NCBI GenBank assembly: GCA_017559955.1
Contig: JAFYPQ010000036.1
Location: 1 to 48,532, forward strand
DNA: 48,532 nt
Direction: 5' to 3'
Origin: Bacteroidales bacterium
Lineage (GTDB): Bacteria; Bacteroidota; Bacteroidia; Bacteroidales; G3-4614
The notes beneath the pieces were generated by a model. That model had not been told where the DNA came from, did no database searches, and worked only from the letters and a program-made list of their open reading frames with translations. The position numbers and the translations under genes are program-made. Within the stretch, counting starts at the first letter, position 1. Every line of letters begins with the position of its first letter. Of the stretch, positions 35,801 to 44,817 are shown one piece after another.

Positions 35801-36655
35801 GTTGCTGAGACAACAATTCAACACATTACATCAAACGGTGTTCGTTGGGAAGGATGTCCAGTATATATTGGAGGAACAAGCGTTTATAAAGGTGGATTCA
35901 ACGGTTGGGTAGATGAGTTCCAAGTATGGGATCGTGTATTGACAGATGATGAGGTATTGACTGCAATGAAAGGATTCTCTGAGGCTCCTTCAGGATTACA
36001 AGGATACTGGACATTTGAAAACATGGTTCAAGTTACTGAAAATGGTGAAACTAAAAATGTATTCCCCAACTTAGGTAAAAAAGGAGCATCATACAATGCT
36101 GCAATAATTTCAACAGTAGGACAAAAAGGAGAGAACACTTCAGAGGTTACAGAGACTGTCATAAATGGTTCTAACGATGAGTTGGGTAACCCAATGATTA
36201 ACGGTTCATACCAAGTAACAACAACTGCCGAGTGGAATTTGCCTAATGCAACAATCGAATCTAAGGATGCAAATTCTGTAACAGTTTCATACAATGCATC
36301 AGGAACATATACAGCAGGTCTTACTCTAAAAAATATGTGGGGAAGCGATAAAAAAGAGATGATCGATTATATCGTAGTAACTGTTCCCGACGGAATAGAG
36401 GAGTCAACAGTTGAAATGATGGGTGTATATCCTAACCCATTCACTGATTTCGTAAATCTATACTTTGCCGAAGAGGGCAACTACACAATAGAGATTGTAG
36501 CTCTTGATGGTAAAACAATAGAGAGCAAAGCTGTAACAGTTGCATCTGGCGAAGGAGTTCGCTTAGATATAAACGGTGAAAAAGGAATGTATATCGTTAA
36601 AGTTAAAAACGCTGATAATACAGCTGTAAGAACATTGAAAGTTATCAAAAAATAA
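32804..36655 (+). CDS. GH85 endo-beta-N-acetylglucosaminidase, T9SS cargo, copy 1
   Basis: A 1283-residue exported enzyme predicted to cut the GlcNAc-GlcNAc core of N-glycans. Signal peptide 1-20. The GH85 domain spans about 40-460: N203-S-E205 in DGMGFNSEF matches the Asn/Glu pair of GH85 (assisting Asn, acid/base Glu), and the aromatic motif HNCWYSLT with Y249 and TAYFMNY are further family marks. About 481-610 is a beta-sandwich (FTWDDAWFGGSCLQISG). About 620-735 is Fn3-like and 745-830 PKD/Ig-like (EEFTLKYIDTNHPAATWEVI). About 862-1070 is a LamG/concanavalin-like domain (GWVDEFQVWDRVL). About 1124-1194 is another PKD-like domain. Residues 1200-1283 form a T9SS type A sorting domain (MMGVYPNPFTDFVNLYF). 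It is first of four tandem paralogues, with its own promoter and terminator. Confidence 0.9.
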   Translation: MKKRLLFAVLAMLPMLAYSQASPQHEQYVKIGSENVSWGDAYKVWQPGNAFYKGLDALAEENENFNISRIKPRERFVNPQTQVRIDQTADRKLLWWCPIGGDGWNALPSYWFGGEVWTMWSYTDIWGNWTAPLMSMPAAMLDVCHKNGVQISCLAPIAWAATIYTSDGSGYGYLLNKLLTDAGGADKFLKFLKYYGIDGMGFNSEFTWSGTLAGGPYSGNQFHTGMKKFLGDCYSKADSYGVPFHNCWYSLTSNEGYVGGGNALNASNKDWFDYNGKKTSTAYFMNYGGSLSQSQNTVETYFPNRSSYDVFMGVDYQAGGSASWMSLPSYKISAGLWGAHNRNLIYETRGERGSDPLQQQKTYQMILENVFTGSTKNPVNPCAISSTTRFNSMSTNAYGWAQFVTARSTLMDQEGSNLATDPFVTNFNLGNGMFFNVAGERHANTEWYNIGMQDYMPTWRWWTTTTYMGRDENQVSSDLSAEFTWDDAWFGGSCLQISGATEKTYMQLFKTKYATEKSGDCLTIRYKVLSGTGDLAWACSKEGTETIVVEKAISSSTVDENGWVTVNTAIGGRSGIKLESSTIAQIGLKFTNTSDDFKILIGQIALTRGKPGTYDQPQTPVIEKVKMMARNYKGVDMKIIFNMNKAFTGTKEAYESIYNNEVKTSYFRIYTQQEGEEEKVFAATTSWAAYVVGAPYNTDKGGKIRIGVSSVSLDYEEESAIAWGEWFNPLSIEATIVEGTEIDKPIIKANEEFTLKYIDTNHPAATWEVINSLTGASVKTFTNTKSITMSLPTEGSYDVKITNADGTVAYTRGIIQVSPSSTGAIPVLSSLTSNKTQAKVDETAILTYTASRMGEGAVSRAVKVEDPNMLRFPEVVGSRPYTYMMWFKVDKFTHGMEGTNLIDKRSFSDVWPHNNWGDIWVTIRTERIARKETGASSTAEDRIHPANEISFNTYGWTEHDDPNSQMMSNDHSVNEGQWTHIAVTFGTDNIQKMYFNGKKVAETTIQHITSNGVRWEGCPVYIGGTSVYKGGFNGWVDEFQVWDRVLTDDEVLTAMKGFSEAPSGLQGYWTFENMVQVTENGETKNVFPNLGKKGASYNAAIISTVGQKGENTSEVTETVINGSNDELGNPMINGSYQVTTTAEWNLPNATIESKDANSVTVSYNASGTYTAGLTLKNMWGSDKKEMIDYIVVTVPDGIEESTVEMMGVYPNPFTDFVNLYFAEEGNYTIEIVALDGKTIESKAVTVASGEGVRLDINGEKGMYIVKVKNADNTAVRTLKVIKK

Positions 36656-36686
36656 TTAAGTAGATAACATCAAACAATAACCTTAG

Positions 36687-36716
36687 GGGAGCGACGAAAG
36701 TCGCTCCCTTTTTTTT
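36687..36716 (+). terminator. terminator of GH85 copy 1
   Basis: GGGAGCGAC (36687-36695), GAAA tetraloop, GTCGCTCCC (36700-36708), then eight T residues. Confidence 0.92.
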
Positions 36717-36773
36717 GATTGTTAAAATTGGGTTTATATTGATAAAAAGTGTTACTATATGAAAAAAACTATA

Positions 36774-36781
36774 TATATTTG
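36774..36781 (+). promoter_or_regulatory. -7 promoter element of GH85 copy 2
   Basis: TATATTTG inside ATATATATTTG, the same 11-base string as before copy 1. It lies 50 bp before the ATG. Confidence 0.6.
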
Positions 36782-36831
36782 TGCTATTGTGGGAAATAGT
36801 ATGTAATTAACACAACATAAAACTAACTAAA

Positions 36832-39800
36832 ATGAAAAAAAGAATCTTGATTGTAGCATTGGTTGCATTGCTCCCAATGTTTGTTTATTCGCAGTCATGT
36901 CCTCAACACGAACAATATGTAAAAATAGGTTCGGAGAGTGTAAACTGGGGAGATGCCTATGCTGCTTGGTCGCCAGGTAAAGCTTTTTATCAAGGGCTCG
37001 ACCCAGAGGCTGAGGAGAATGAGAACTTTACAATATCTCGTATAAAACCTAGGGCTCGTTTTACAAATGCCTATACGCAAGTTCGTACATCACAAGACGC
37101 AAATCGTAAACTATTGTGGTGGTGTCCTATAGGTGGAGACGGATGGAATGCACTCCCTTCGTACTATTTTGGAGGAGAGCTTTGGACAATGTGGAGTTAC
37201 ACTGATATTTGGGGTAACTGGACAGCTCCGTTTGTAAGCATACCTGCACCTATGTTGGATATATGCCATAAAAATGGAGTTCAAGTATCATGTGTAGCGG
37301 CAGTTCCTTTTGCCGCACAAGTGAATTGTTCGGCTCAAGATGGTCACGCCTATTATATAAACAAAATGGTAGCCGACCCCGAAGGCTCTCATAAATTCCT
37401 AAAATATTTAAAATATTACGGAATTGATGGAATTGGATTTAATTCAGAGTTTTCTTGGGTAGGAACATTAAGTGGATCAGGTCCATATTCAGGCTATTCA
37501 TTTTCTGAAGGAATGAAGAAATTTTTGGGCGATTGCTACACAAATTCAGAAATTTATGGAGTGCCATTCCACAACTGTTGGTACTCATTAACAAACAATG
37601 ATGGAGGAATGGGTGGTTCGAGTGCCTTGAACGAAAACAACAAAGATTGGTTCGATTACTTCGGAAAGCCTACATCAACAGCATACTTTACAAACTATTA
37701 TGCAGCACCTATATACTCTCAATCATGTGTTGAAACTTACTTCCCTCATCGCTCATCATACGATGTCTATATGGGAGTTGACTATCAAGCAGGATACTCA
37801 TTGCAAAATTGGTTATCATTGCCAAACTATAAAATATCATTAGGATTGTGGGGAGCACACAACCGTAATATGATTTATGAGCAAAGAGGAGAGAGAGGTT
37901 CTACTCCCATACAAATGCAACAAACCTATTTGAAGATAATGGAGAATGTCTTTACAGGATCAACAAAAAATCCTGTAAATCCACCTGTTATGTCGGAAAA
38001 AACTAAATTTAACTCAACTGCAGAAGATGCTTGGGGATGGGCTCAATTTATTACTGCACGAAGCACTTTGATGTGTCAAGATGGAGGTGATCTAAGCACA
38101 GACCCATTTGTAACAAACTTCAATTTGGGTAACGGATTCTTCTTTAATATAAATGGAGAGCGTCATGCCGATACAGAGTGGTATAATATAGGTGTACAAG
38201 ACTACTTGCCATCATGGCGTTGGTGGTTTACAAACACATATATGGGCAGAGAAGTACGAGATGAATTTGGTAGAATAGTGGTAGGAGCAGACGATGTAGT
38301 AAGTACAGATTTAAATGCTGAGTTTACATGGGATGATGCATGGTTTGGAGGCTCATGTTTGCAAATTACAGGAGAGACAGAAGAGACATATCTACAGCTC
38401 TTCAAAACTAAATACGATGTTAAGTCAAACGACTATTTGACTATTCGTTATAAATATGTATCAGGAACAGGATCTCTTGCATGGACTTGTTCGGCATGGG
38501 GCGAGGAGAATACCGAGATAACAAAAGATATTAAAGATGCAACACCCGATGCAAACGGATGGATAACAGTAGAGACTTCAATAGGTGGACGTGGTGGTAT
38601 AAAAATCAATGATAAAACTATGGCTCTATTAGGTTTGAAATTTAAAAATACATCAGAAGACTTCAAGTTATTGATTGGTCAAATCTCATTGACTCGTGGT
38701 AAAGTAGGAAAATATCAACCACAATCTCCAACAGTAGAGAAATCTAAAATGATGGCTCGTAACTACAAAGGAGTGGATATGAAGATTATCTATAATATGG
38801 AAGATGCATATACCGGTCCTGCAAAAGAGGCATGGGAGCCAATCTATAATAATGAGGTTGAAACATCATACTTCCGTATCTATACACAACAAGAGGGAGA
38901 AGAAGCAAAAGTATTCACAGCAACAACTGCTTGGGCAGGCTATGTTGTAGGAGCACCATACGATCAAGAAAAAGGTGGAGGCTTGCGCATTGGAGTGGCA
39001 GCTGTTAGCTTAGACTATGAAACCGAATCAGAAATAGCATGGGGTGAGTGGTTTGACCCAATGTCAATCGAGCCGGTAATTGTAGAGGGAACAGAGATTG
39101 ATAAACCAATTATCAAAGCTAACGAAGAGTTTACTTTGAAATATACCGACCCCAATCACGCGGCTGCAACATGGGAGGTAATAAACTCTTTGACAGGAGC
39201 TTCAGTTCAAACATTTGCAAACACAAAATCAATAACAATGTCATTGCAAACAGAGGGTTCATACGATGTTAAGATTACCAATACCGATGGAACAGTAGCA
39301 TATACTCGTGGTATAATACAAATATCACCCGATGCAACAGGAGCAATACCGGTTATAGGCTCATTCACAGCCGATAAAACAACTGTATATCCAGAGGATA
39401 AAGTTACATTAACTACAACAACAGCTCGTTTGGGAGAGGGAAACGTATCTCGTGCCGTAAAAGTAGAAGACCCAAATATGTTACGATTCCCTGCAGTAGT
39501 ACCTAATGTACCTTATACATATATGATGTGGTTTAAAGCCGAAAAACTTACCCATAATAACCAAGGAACAAACTTGATTGATAAGAGAAATGTAGATGAT
39601 ACATGGCCACACAATAACTGGGGAGACTTTTGGGTAACAATTCGTCCCGAAATAATGGCAAACAGAGAGGTAGGAGGTAGTACATATTCAGATGTGGTAC
39701 ACCCGGCAGACGAGATTTCGTTTAACACTTACGGATGGACTGAGCATGATGTTCCAAACTCAAATATGATGTCGAAAGATCACTCAGTAAAAGAGGGACA

Positions 39801-40689
39801 ATGGACACACATTGCTGTAACATTTGGTACAGATAACAAACAAAAAATGTACTTCAACGGAAAGAAAGTAGCCGAAACAACAACAAACAAAGGTACTGAT
39901 GCTCGTAATGCTGTCTCTCCCGTATATGTTGGAGGTTCAAGTGTTTACAAAGCAGGATTTAATGGCTGGGTAGATGAGTTCCAAGTTTGGGATCGCGTAC
40001 TAAGTGATCCTGAGGTAGTTGAAGCAATGAAGGGATACTCTTCTGCACCAAGTGGATTACAAGGATATTGGACATTTGAAGAGACAACCGAAGTTGGTGG
40101 TAATGCTGTATTCCCTAACTTAGGAAAAAAAGGTTCGCAACATAGTGCAGCTTATATAACAATGAAAGGTACAGATAATGGTACGGTAGAACAAAACTTG
40201 CCATTCTCTCCAAATGAGTTGGGTAACCCAATGATTACAGGAGCAGTTAACGTATCAACAACATCAGAATGGAATTTAGAGGGAGCAGAAGTTATATCAA
40301 TGAGCAATACTAAATCTGAAATCTCATACGATGCAGCAGGAACATATACTGCAGGATTGACACTTGAAAATATGTGGGGAAGTGATAATAAATCGGTAGA
40401 AATAGTAGTGGTTCCATATCCATACGGTTTAGAAGAATCTACAGTAGAGATGATGGGCGTATATCCCAATCCATTTACTGATTATGTAAATCTATCGTTT
40501 GTGAAAGAGGGATGTTATACTGTCGAAATTGTAGCAATCGACGGCAAGTTGATAGAGAGCAAACAGTTAAATGCTCAAGCAAATGAAATAGTTCGAGTTG
40601 ATGTAAACGGAGGCAAAGGGTTATACATAATAAAAGTTCGTAATTCCGATAATACAGCAGTAAGAACAATAAAAGTGGTTAAGAATTAA
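36832..40689 (+). CDS. GH85 endo-beta-N-acetylglucosaminidase, T9SS cargo, copy 2
   Basis: 1285 residues with the same domain order as copy 1. The signal peptide is MKKRILIVALVALLPMFVYS then Q. The catalytic pair is N204-S-E206 in DGIGFNSEF, and HNCWYSLTNNDG carries the aromatic Tyr. Relative to copy 1 it has an insertion in the beta-sandwich edge near residue 480 (REVRDEFGRIVVGADDVV) and a different loop between catalytic strands (AAQVNCSAQDGHAYYINK). LamG runs from about 874 and the sorting domain from 1202 to the end (MMGVYPNPFTDYVNLSF). The close similarity to copy 1 suggests a fairly recent duplication. The loop changes would affect the substrate cleft, so a related but shifted glycan preference is likely. 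It is monocistronic. Confidence 0.9.
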   Translation: MKKRILIVALVALLPMFVYSQSCPQHEQYVKIGSESVNWGDAYAAWSPGKAFYQGLDPEAEENENFTISRIKPRARFTNAYTQVRTSQDANRKLLWWCPIGGDGWNALPSYYFGGELWTMWSYTDIWGNWTAPFVSIPAPMLDICHKNGVQVSCVAAVPFAAQVNCSAQDGHAYYINKMVADPEGSHKFLKYLKYYGIDGIGFNSEFSWVGTLSGSGPYSGYSFSEGMKKFLGDCYTNSEIYGVPFHNCWYSLTNNDGGMGGSSALNENNKDWFDYFGKPTSTAYFTNYYAAPIYSQSCVETYFPHRSSYDVYMGVDYQAGYSLQNWLSLPNYKISLGLWGAHNRNMIYEQRGERGSTPIQMQQTYLKIMENVFTGSTKNPVNPPVMSEKTKFNSTAEDAWGWAQFITARSTLMCQDGGDLSTDPFVTNFNLGNGFFFNINGERHADTEWYNIGVQDYLPSWRWWFTNTYMGREVRDEFGRIVVGADDVVSTDLNAEFTWDDAWFGGSCLQITGETEETYLQLFKTKYDVKSNDYLTIRYKYVSGTGSLAWTCSAWGEENTEITKDIKDATPDANGWITVETSIGGRGGIKINDKTMALLGLKFKNTSEDFKLLIGQISLTRGKVGKYQPQSPTVEKSKMMARNYKGVDMKIIYNMEDAYTGPAKEAWEPIYNNEVETSYFRIYTQQEGEEAKVFTATTAWAGYVVGAPYDQEKGGGLRIGVAAVSLDYETESEIAWGEWFDPMSIEPVIVEGTEIDKPIIKANEEFTLKYTDPNHAAATWEVINSLTGASVQTFANTKSITMSLQTEGSYDVKITNTDGTVAYTRGIIQISPDATGAIPVIGSFTADKTTVYPEDKVTLTTTTARLGEGNVSRAVKVEDPNMLRFPAVVPNVPYTYMMWFKAEKLTHNNQGTNLIDKRNVDDTWPHNNWGDFWVTIRPEIMANREVGGSTYSDVVHPADEISFNTYGWTEHDVPNSNMMSKDHSVKEGQWTHIAVTFGTDNKQKMYFNGKKVAETTTNKGTDARNAVSPVYVGGSSVYKAGFNGWVDEFQVWDRVLSDPEVVEAMKGYSSAPSGLQGYWTFEETTEVGGNAVFPNLGKKGSQHSAAYITMKGTDNGTVEQNLPFSPNELGNPMITGAVNVSTTSEWNLEGAEVISMSNTKSEISYDAAGTYTAGLTLENMWGSDNKSVEIVVVPYPYGLEESTVEMMGVYPNPFTDYVNLSFVKEGCYTVEIVAIDGKLIESKQLNAQANEIVRVDVNGGKGLYIIKVRNSDNTAVRTIKVVKN

Positions 40690-40709
40690 TTTTTACAAAA
40701 TATCGATTC

Positions 40710-40747
40710 AACGAGAGAGGGTTTTAAATTCTCTCTCGTAGTTTTTT
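40710..40747 (+). terminator. terminator of GH85 copy 2
   Basis: ACGAGAGAG (40711-40719) and CTCTCTCGT (40731-40739), 11-base loop, then AGTTTTTT. Confidence 0.85.
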
Positions 40748-40815
40748 ATATTATCTCATTAAACAAAACAAACTATCATATTAAAAGAGGATGAGACTTT
40801 TTATAGAGAAAATTC

Positions 40816-40846
40816 TTTGAAACTTTTCATAAAGATATTACCTTTG
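40816..40846 (+). promoter_or_regulatory. full -33/-7 promoter of GH85 copy 3
   Basis: TTTG (40816-40819), exactly 19 bases, then TACCTTTG (40839-40846). This is the textbook Bacteroides promoter and the best one in the window. The leader is about 70 nt. Confidence 0.75.
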
Positions 40847-40920
40847 TAAAATACTTGGTAAAACGGGATTGAATATTTAATAAATAAAATATACGTATAT
40901 AAATTGTTAAACAATAAATT

Positions 40921-43900
40921 ATGAAGAAATTAGGTCTATTGGCTTTTGCCTTTGTTTTGTGTATAGGTAATGCTTTTGCACAAACAGTTCCTTCTCACGA
41001 CGAATATGTTAAGATGGGAAGTGCAATTAGTTGGTATCAGGCATACCAAAATTGGCAGCCGGGAACACCTTTGTATAATGGTGATTCAGAAGCTGCTGAA
41101 AACGAGCAATTCTTTATCTCTCGAGTAAAACCACGTAAGCGTTTTACATTTACCGAAACACAAGTAAAAGAGTCATTGAATCCTGAACGTAAAGTTTTGT
41201 GGTGGTGCCCAATCAACGAATCAACATGGAATGCTTTACCATCATATTTCTTTAATGGAGAGGCATATTCAATGTGGAACTACACTGACACATACGGAAA
41301 CTGGACTGCACCATTGATTCAAGTGCCTGCTGCATTTCTTGATGTATGTCACAAAAATGGAGTCCGTTCAGGATGTGTTGCATCAGTCCCATTCGGAGCA
41401 GGTCCTACACCAAATGATGGTGGACACGGATCAAACATCAATGCTCTTGTAACAGGAGGATGGCAGAAACTACTTAAATATCTTCGTTACTATGGAGTTG
41501 ACGGAATTGGATTTAACTCGGAGTTCTCATGGGGCTCATTAAATCCAGAAGGTTTCAAAAACATGATGGGAGATTGTTATGCAAATGCAGAGGCATACGG
41601 AGTGCCATTTAACAATGCGTGGTATTCATTTACAGGAAATAGTGGATATTATGGCGATTTTAGTGTATTAAACAGTAACTGTGTAGAGTGGTTCCACTAT
41701 AATGGTAAAAAAGTATCAGACGCATATTTCTTGAACTATAACTGGGGTTCATCACAACTTGCTACATCAGAAAGTACAGCACTAGCCCAAGGGCGTTCTG
41801 GATTCGATGTGTATGGAGGAATGGACTTTCAAGGCCGTTCATCTGCATCATGGGTAGCTCTTAAGAGCTACGATATCTCATTTGGTATTTGGGGTGCTCA
41901 CAATACAAATATGATTTACATCAATCAAGGAGAGAATGGTTCAACACCGGTTCAAAAACAGTTGACATATCAAAAAATCAGTGAGAATGTATTTACAGGA
42001 GCATCATATAACCCTGTTAATACTCCACAAATTACAAACCTATTGTGTCACACCTCAAAATCAACAGAGTTCCACGGATTTTCAAGTTTCATTACAGCAC
42101 GTAGTACTTTGATGCCGCAATACGGAAATGGAACATTGGCAGACGACCCGTTTGTAACATATTTCAATATGGGTAACGGACAATTCTGGAAAGAGAATGG
42201 CGAGACCGCATATAATGGAGTATGGTATAATATTGGAGTTCAAGACTTCTTGCCATCATGGCGTTGGTGGTGGACTAAAAACTTTATGGGTAAAAATGCT
42301 TCGGATGCAACAACCGATATGGAAGCACGTTTCAATTGGGAAGACTCATGGTTTGGTGGTACATCACTCGAAATTAAAGGAGAAACAGATCAGGCATATT
42401 TGCAACTATTCAAAACACAATATGCTACAAATAACACAGGCGACTATTTGACAATTCGTTACAAAGTGTTGTCAGGAACAGGAAAAATGTCTTGGGCATG
42501 TTCGGTAGAGTCTGATGCTAAAGAAGAGGTAAATGCTACAATTGCAACAATAACAACTTCGACCGAAATTGGCAAATGGGTAGAAAAACAAATCCAAATT
42601 ACAAATGGACGTAATGGTATAAAATTACAAAACGATGTAGTATGTTTGTTAGGATTGAAATTTGAGGATACATCTTCCGACTTTAAAGTTCTTATCGGAG
42701 AGGTTGCTTTAACTCGAGGGAAACCGGGTAGCTCGACAAAACCATCATCACCAAAAATATTATCATCGGAGCTTCTTTCATACAACTATAAAGGAGTCGA
42801 TGTTAAAGTATTCTTTGATATGACTGAGCACGATAAATACAAATCGGGACGTAAAGCATACGAAACAATTTATAACAGCGATGTTGATACTTGGTTCTAC
42901 AAAATATATGTACGTCAAACAGGAGGAGAGCCTAAACTTTGTACATCAACAACATCATGGGCATCATACGTCGTTGCTGCACCATATGATGCAGAATTAG
43001 GTGGAAAAATTCAAGTCGGTGTAAGTGCTGTAAGTATGGATGGACGCCAAGAGTCTGAAATTGCATGGGGACAAGAGTTGACATTACCTTCACCAGTGAT
43101 TTTAGAGGGTACCGAAATTGACAAACCTGTTATTAAACCAAACGAAGAGTTCTCTGTTAAATTCAAAGACCCTAACCACCCAACAGCAAATTGGACAATA
43201 ATCAACTCTGCAACAGGTGAGACAATTAAAACTGTTAATAATGCTTTAGGAGTAACAACATCGCTTCCTGAAGTGGGAATGTATGATGTTAAAATTACAT
43301 CAGGATTAACAGAGGCTTACACTCGAGGATTAATTCAAGTATCACCTGAGAGCACAGGAACTCTACCTAAAATAGCATCTTTCACAACTGATAAAACAGT
43401 TGCAACAACTGAGGACAAAATCAACTTGTCATATGTTGCAGAGCGTTTAGGTGAAGGAAAAGTATCACGTGCGGTTAAAGTTGACGACCCATATATGATG
43501 CGTTTCCCCACATTAAAAGCAACAGCACCATACACCTATATGATGTGGTTTAAAGCTGAGTCAATCTCTCACGATACACAAGGAACAAACCTAATAAGCA
43601 AAACATCGTTCACAGACGGATGGCCTCACGATAACTGGGGAGACTTTTGGGTACAAATCAGACCTGAATATGGCAGTCATGCAGAGAACGAAATCTCATT
43701 CAATGTATATGGTTGGGAAGCACATGACATTCCAAATACAGATATGATGTCAACAGGATATAGTGTAAATCTTGATCAATGGACTCACGTTGCTATCACG
43801 TTAGAAACAGACAATACTGAAAAAATGTATTTCAATGGACGTTTAGTTGCTTCAACCAAAGACTACAATGTTAGCAATAACGGACAAAGAAACAACGGTG

Positions 43901-44688
43901 ATGTATATATCGGAGGAGCAGGAGTCTATAAAGCAGGATTCACAGGATGGGTGGATGACTTCCAAGTATGGGATCGTGTATTGACCGATTCTGAGGTTAA
44001 GACAGCAATGAACGGATATGCCGAAGGTGCAACAATCCCTGATGGATTAATTGGATTCTGGGACTTTGAAACTCTTGATGCAGATGGAACATCATTCTCT
44101 AACCGAGGTAAAGCAGGTGCATCTAAAAAGGCTCAATATGTTGAGAAAATTACTGGAAATAGTCCTGCATATTGCGAAACAAGAGCCGTAAATAACGAAC
44201 AATTGGGTATGCCAACCCTTTCTGGCTCATTGGAGGTTAAAACAACTGCTAAATGGGATGTGGCACCCGGAACACTCTCGGATAAAGGAGGAACACTTGC
44301 TCAGGGAAATGCAAAAGTTTCATATGCAATTTCGGGAGAATACACACCCAAATTGACGCTTGAAAATATGTGGGGAAGCGATAGCAAAACAATCGACTTT
44401 ATAAAAATAACCCAAGCGGGTTCAGGAGTTGAACAAAGCGTGGTAGAGGCAATGGGAGTATATCCCAACCCATTCACCGATTTTGTAAACATCGTATTTG
44501 CAGAAGAGGGTGTATATACTGCACAAATTGTGGCTCTTGACGGACGTCTAATCGAAGACAAAGTAATGTCGGTTACTGCAAACGAGGGTGTAAGAATAGA
44601 TATTAACGGAGAACAAGGAACATACATCCTACGTATTCTTAATGACAAAGGTGTTGCACTTCGTACAATGAAATTGATAAAAAAATAA
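40921..44688 (+). CDS. GH85 endo-beta-N-acetylglucosaminidase, T9SS cargo, copy 3 (divergent)
   Basis: 1255 residues, signal peptide MKKLGLLAFAFVLCIGNAFA then Q. The domain order is as in the other copies, but this is the most divergent paralogue. The catalytic pair N199-S-E201 (DGIGFNSEF) is kept. The strand before it reads NESTWNALPSYFF instead of GGDGWNALPSY, and the loop is shorter (GAGPTPNDGGHGSNINALV). The aromatic segment is PFNNAWYSFT instead of PFHNCWYSLT. LamG runs from about 851 and lacks part of an Arg/Lys-rich loop found in the others. The sorting domain (MGVYPNPFTDFVNIVF) occupies about 1175-1255. The changes cluster around the catalytic cleft, so this copy may act on a different N-glycan type. 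Confidence 0.9.
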   Translation: MKKLGLLAFAFVLCIGNAFAQTVPSHDEYVKMGSAISWYQAYQNWQPGTPLYNGDSEAAENEQFFISRVKPRKRFTFTETQVKESLNPERKVLWWCPINESTWNALPSYFFNGEAYSMWNYTDTYGNWTAPLIQVPAAFLDVCHKNGVRSGCVASVPFGAGPTPNDGGHGSNINALVTGGWQKLLKYLRYYGVDGIGFNSEFSWGSLNPEGFKNMMGDCYANAEAYGVPFNNAWYSFTGNSGYYGDFSVLNSNCVEWFHYNGKKVSDAYFLNYNWGSSQLATSESTALAQGRSGFDVYGGMDFQGRSSASWVALKSYDISFGIWGAHNTNMIYINQGENGSTPVQKQLTYQKISENVFTGASYNPVNTPQITNLLCHTSKSTEFHGFSSFITARSTLMPQYGNGTLADDPFVTYFNMGNGQFWKENGETAYNGVWYNIGVQDFLPSWRWWWTKNFMGKNASDATTDMEARFNWEDSWFGGTSLEIKGETDQAYLQLFKTQYATNNTGDYLTIRYKVLSGTGKMSWACSVESDAKEEVNATIATITTSTEIGKWVEKQIQITNGRNGIKLQNDVVCLLGLKFEDTSSDFKVLIGEVALTRGKPGSSTKPSSPKILSSELLSYNYKGVDVKVFFDMTEHDKYKSGRKAYETIYNSDVDTWFYKIYVRQTGGEPKLCTSTTSWASYVVAAPYDAELGGKIQVGVSAVSMDGRQESEIAWGQELTLPSPVILEGTEIDKPVIKPNEEFSVKFKDPNHPTANWTIINSATGETIKTVNNALGVTTSLPEVGMYDVKITSGLTEAYTRGLIQVSPESTGTLPKIASFTTDKTVATTEDKINLSYVAERLGEGKVSRAVKVDDPYMMRFPTLKATAPYTYMMWFKAESISHDTQGTNLISKTSFTDGWPHDNWGDFWVQIRPEYGSHAENEISFNVYGWEAHDIPNTDMMSTGYSVNLDQWTHVAITLETDNTEKMYFNGRLVASTKDYNVSNNGQRNNGDVYIGGAGVYKAGFTGWVDDFQVWDRVLTDSEVKTAMNGYAEGATIPDGLIGFWDFETLDADGTSFSNRGKAGASKKAQYVEKITGNSPAYCETRAVNNEQLGMPTLSGSLEVKTTAKWDVAPGTLSDKGGTLAQGNAKVSYAISGEYTPKLTLENMWGSDSKTIDFIKITQAGSGVEQSVVEAMGVYPNPFTDFVNIVFAEEGVYTAQIVALDGRLIEDKVMSVTANEGVRIDINGEQGTYILRILNDKGVALRTMKLIKK

Positions 44689-44709
44689 TCATATAAAATG
44701 ATGTAGATG

Positions 44710-44747
44710 AGAGAAACCTTCGTTTATGGAGGTTTCTCTTTTTTTGT
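44710..44747 (+). terminator. terminator of GH85 copy 3
   Basis: AGAGAAACCT (44710-44719) and AGGTTTCTCT (44730-44739), 10-base loop, then a run of T. Confidence 0.88.
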
Positions 44748-44761
44748 CTATCTAAAAAAGA

Positions 44762-44790
44762 TTGATTTATGAGAAAAAACATTACCTTTG
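44762..44790 (+). promoter_or_regulatory. -33/-7 promoter of GH85 copy 4
   Basis: TTG (44762-44764), 18 bases, TACCTTTG (44783-44790). The sequence ATTACCTTTGTA is shared with copy 3. Confidence 0.6.
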
Positions 44791-44817
44791 TACAAATCAA
44801 ATAATTAATAATCAGAT

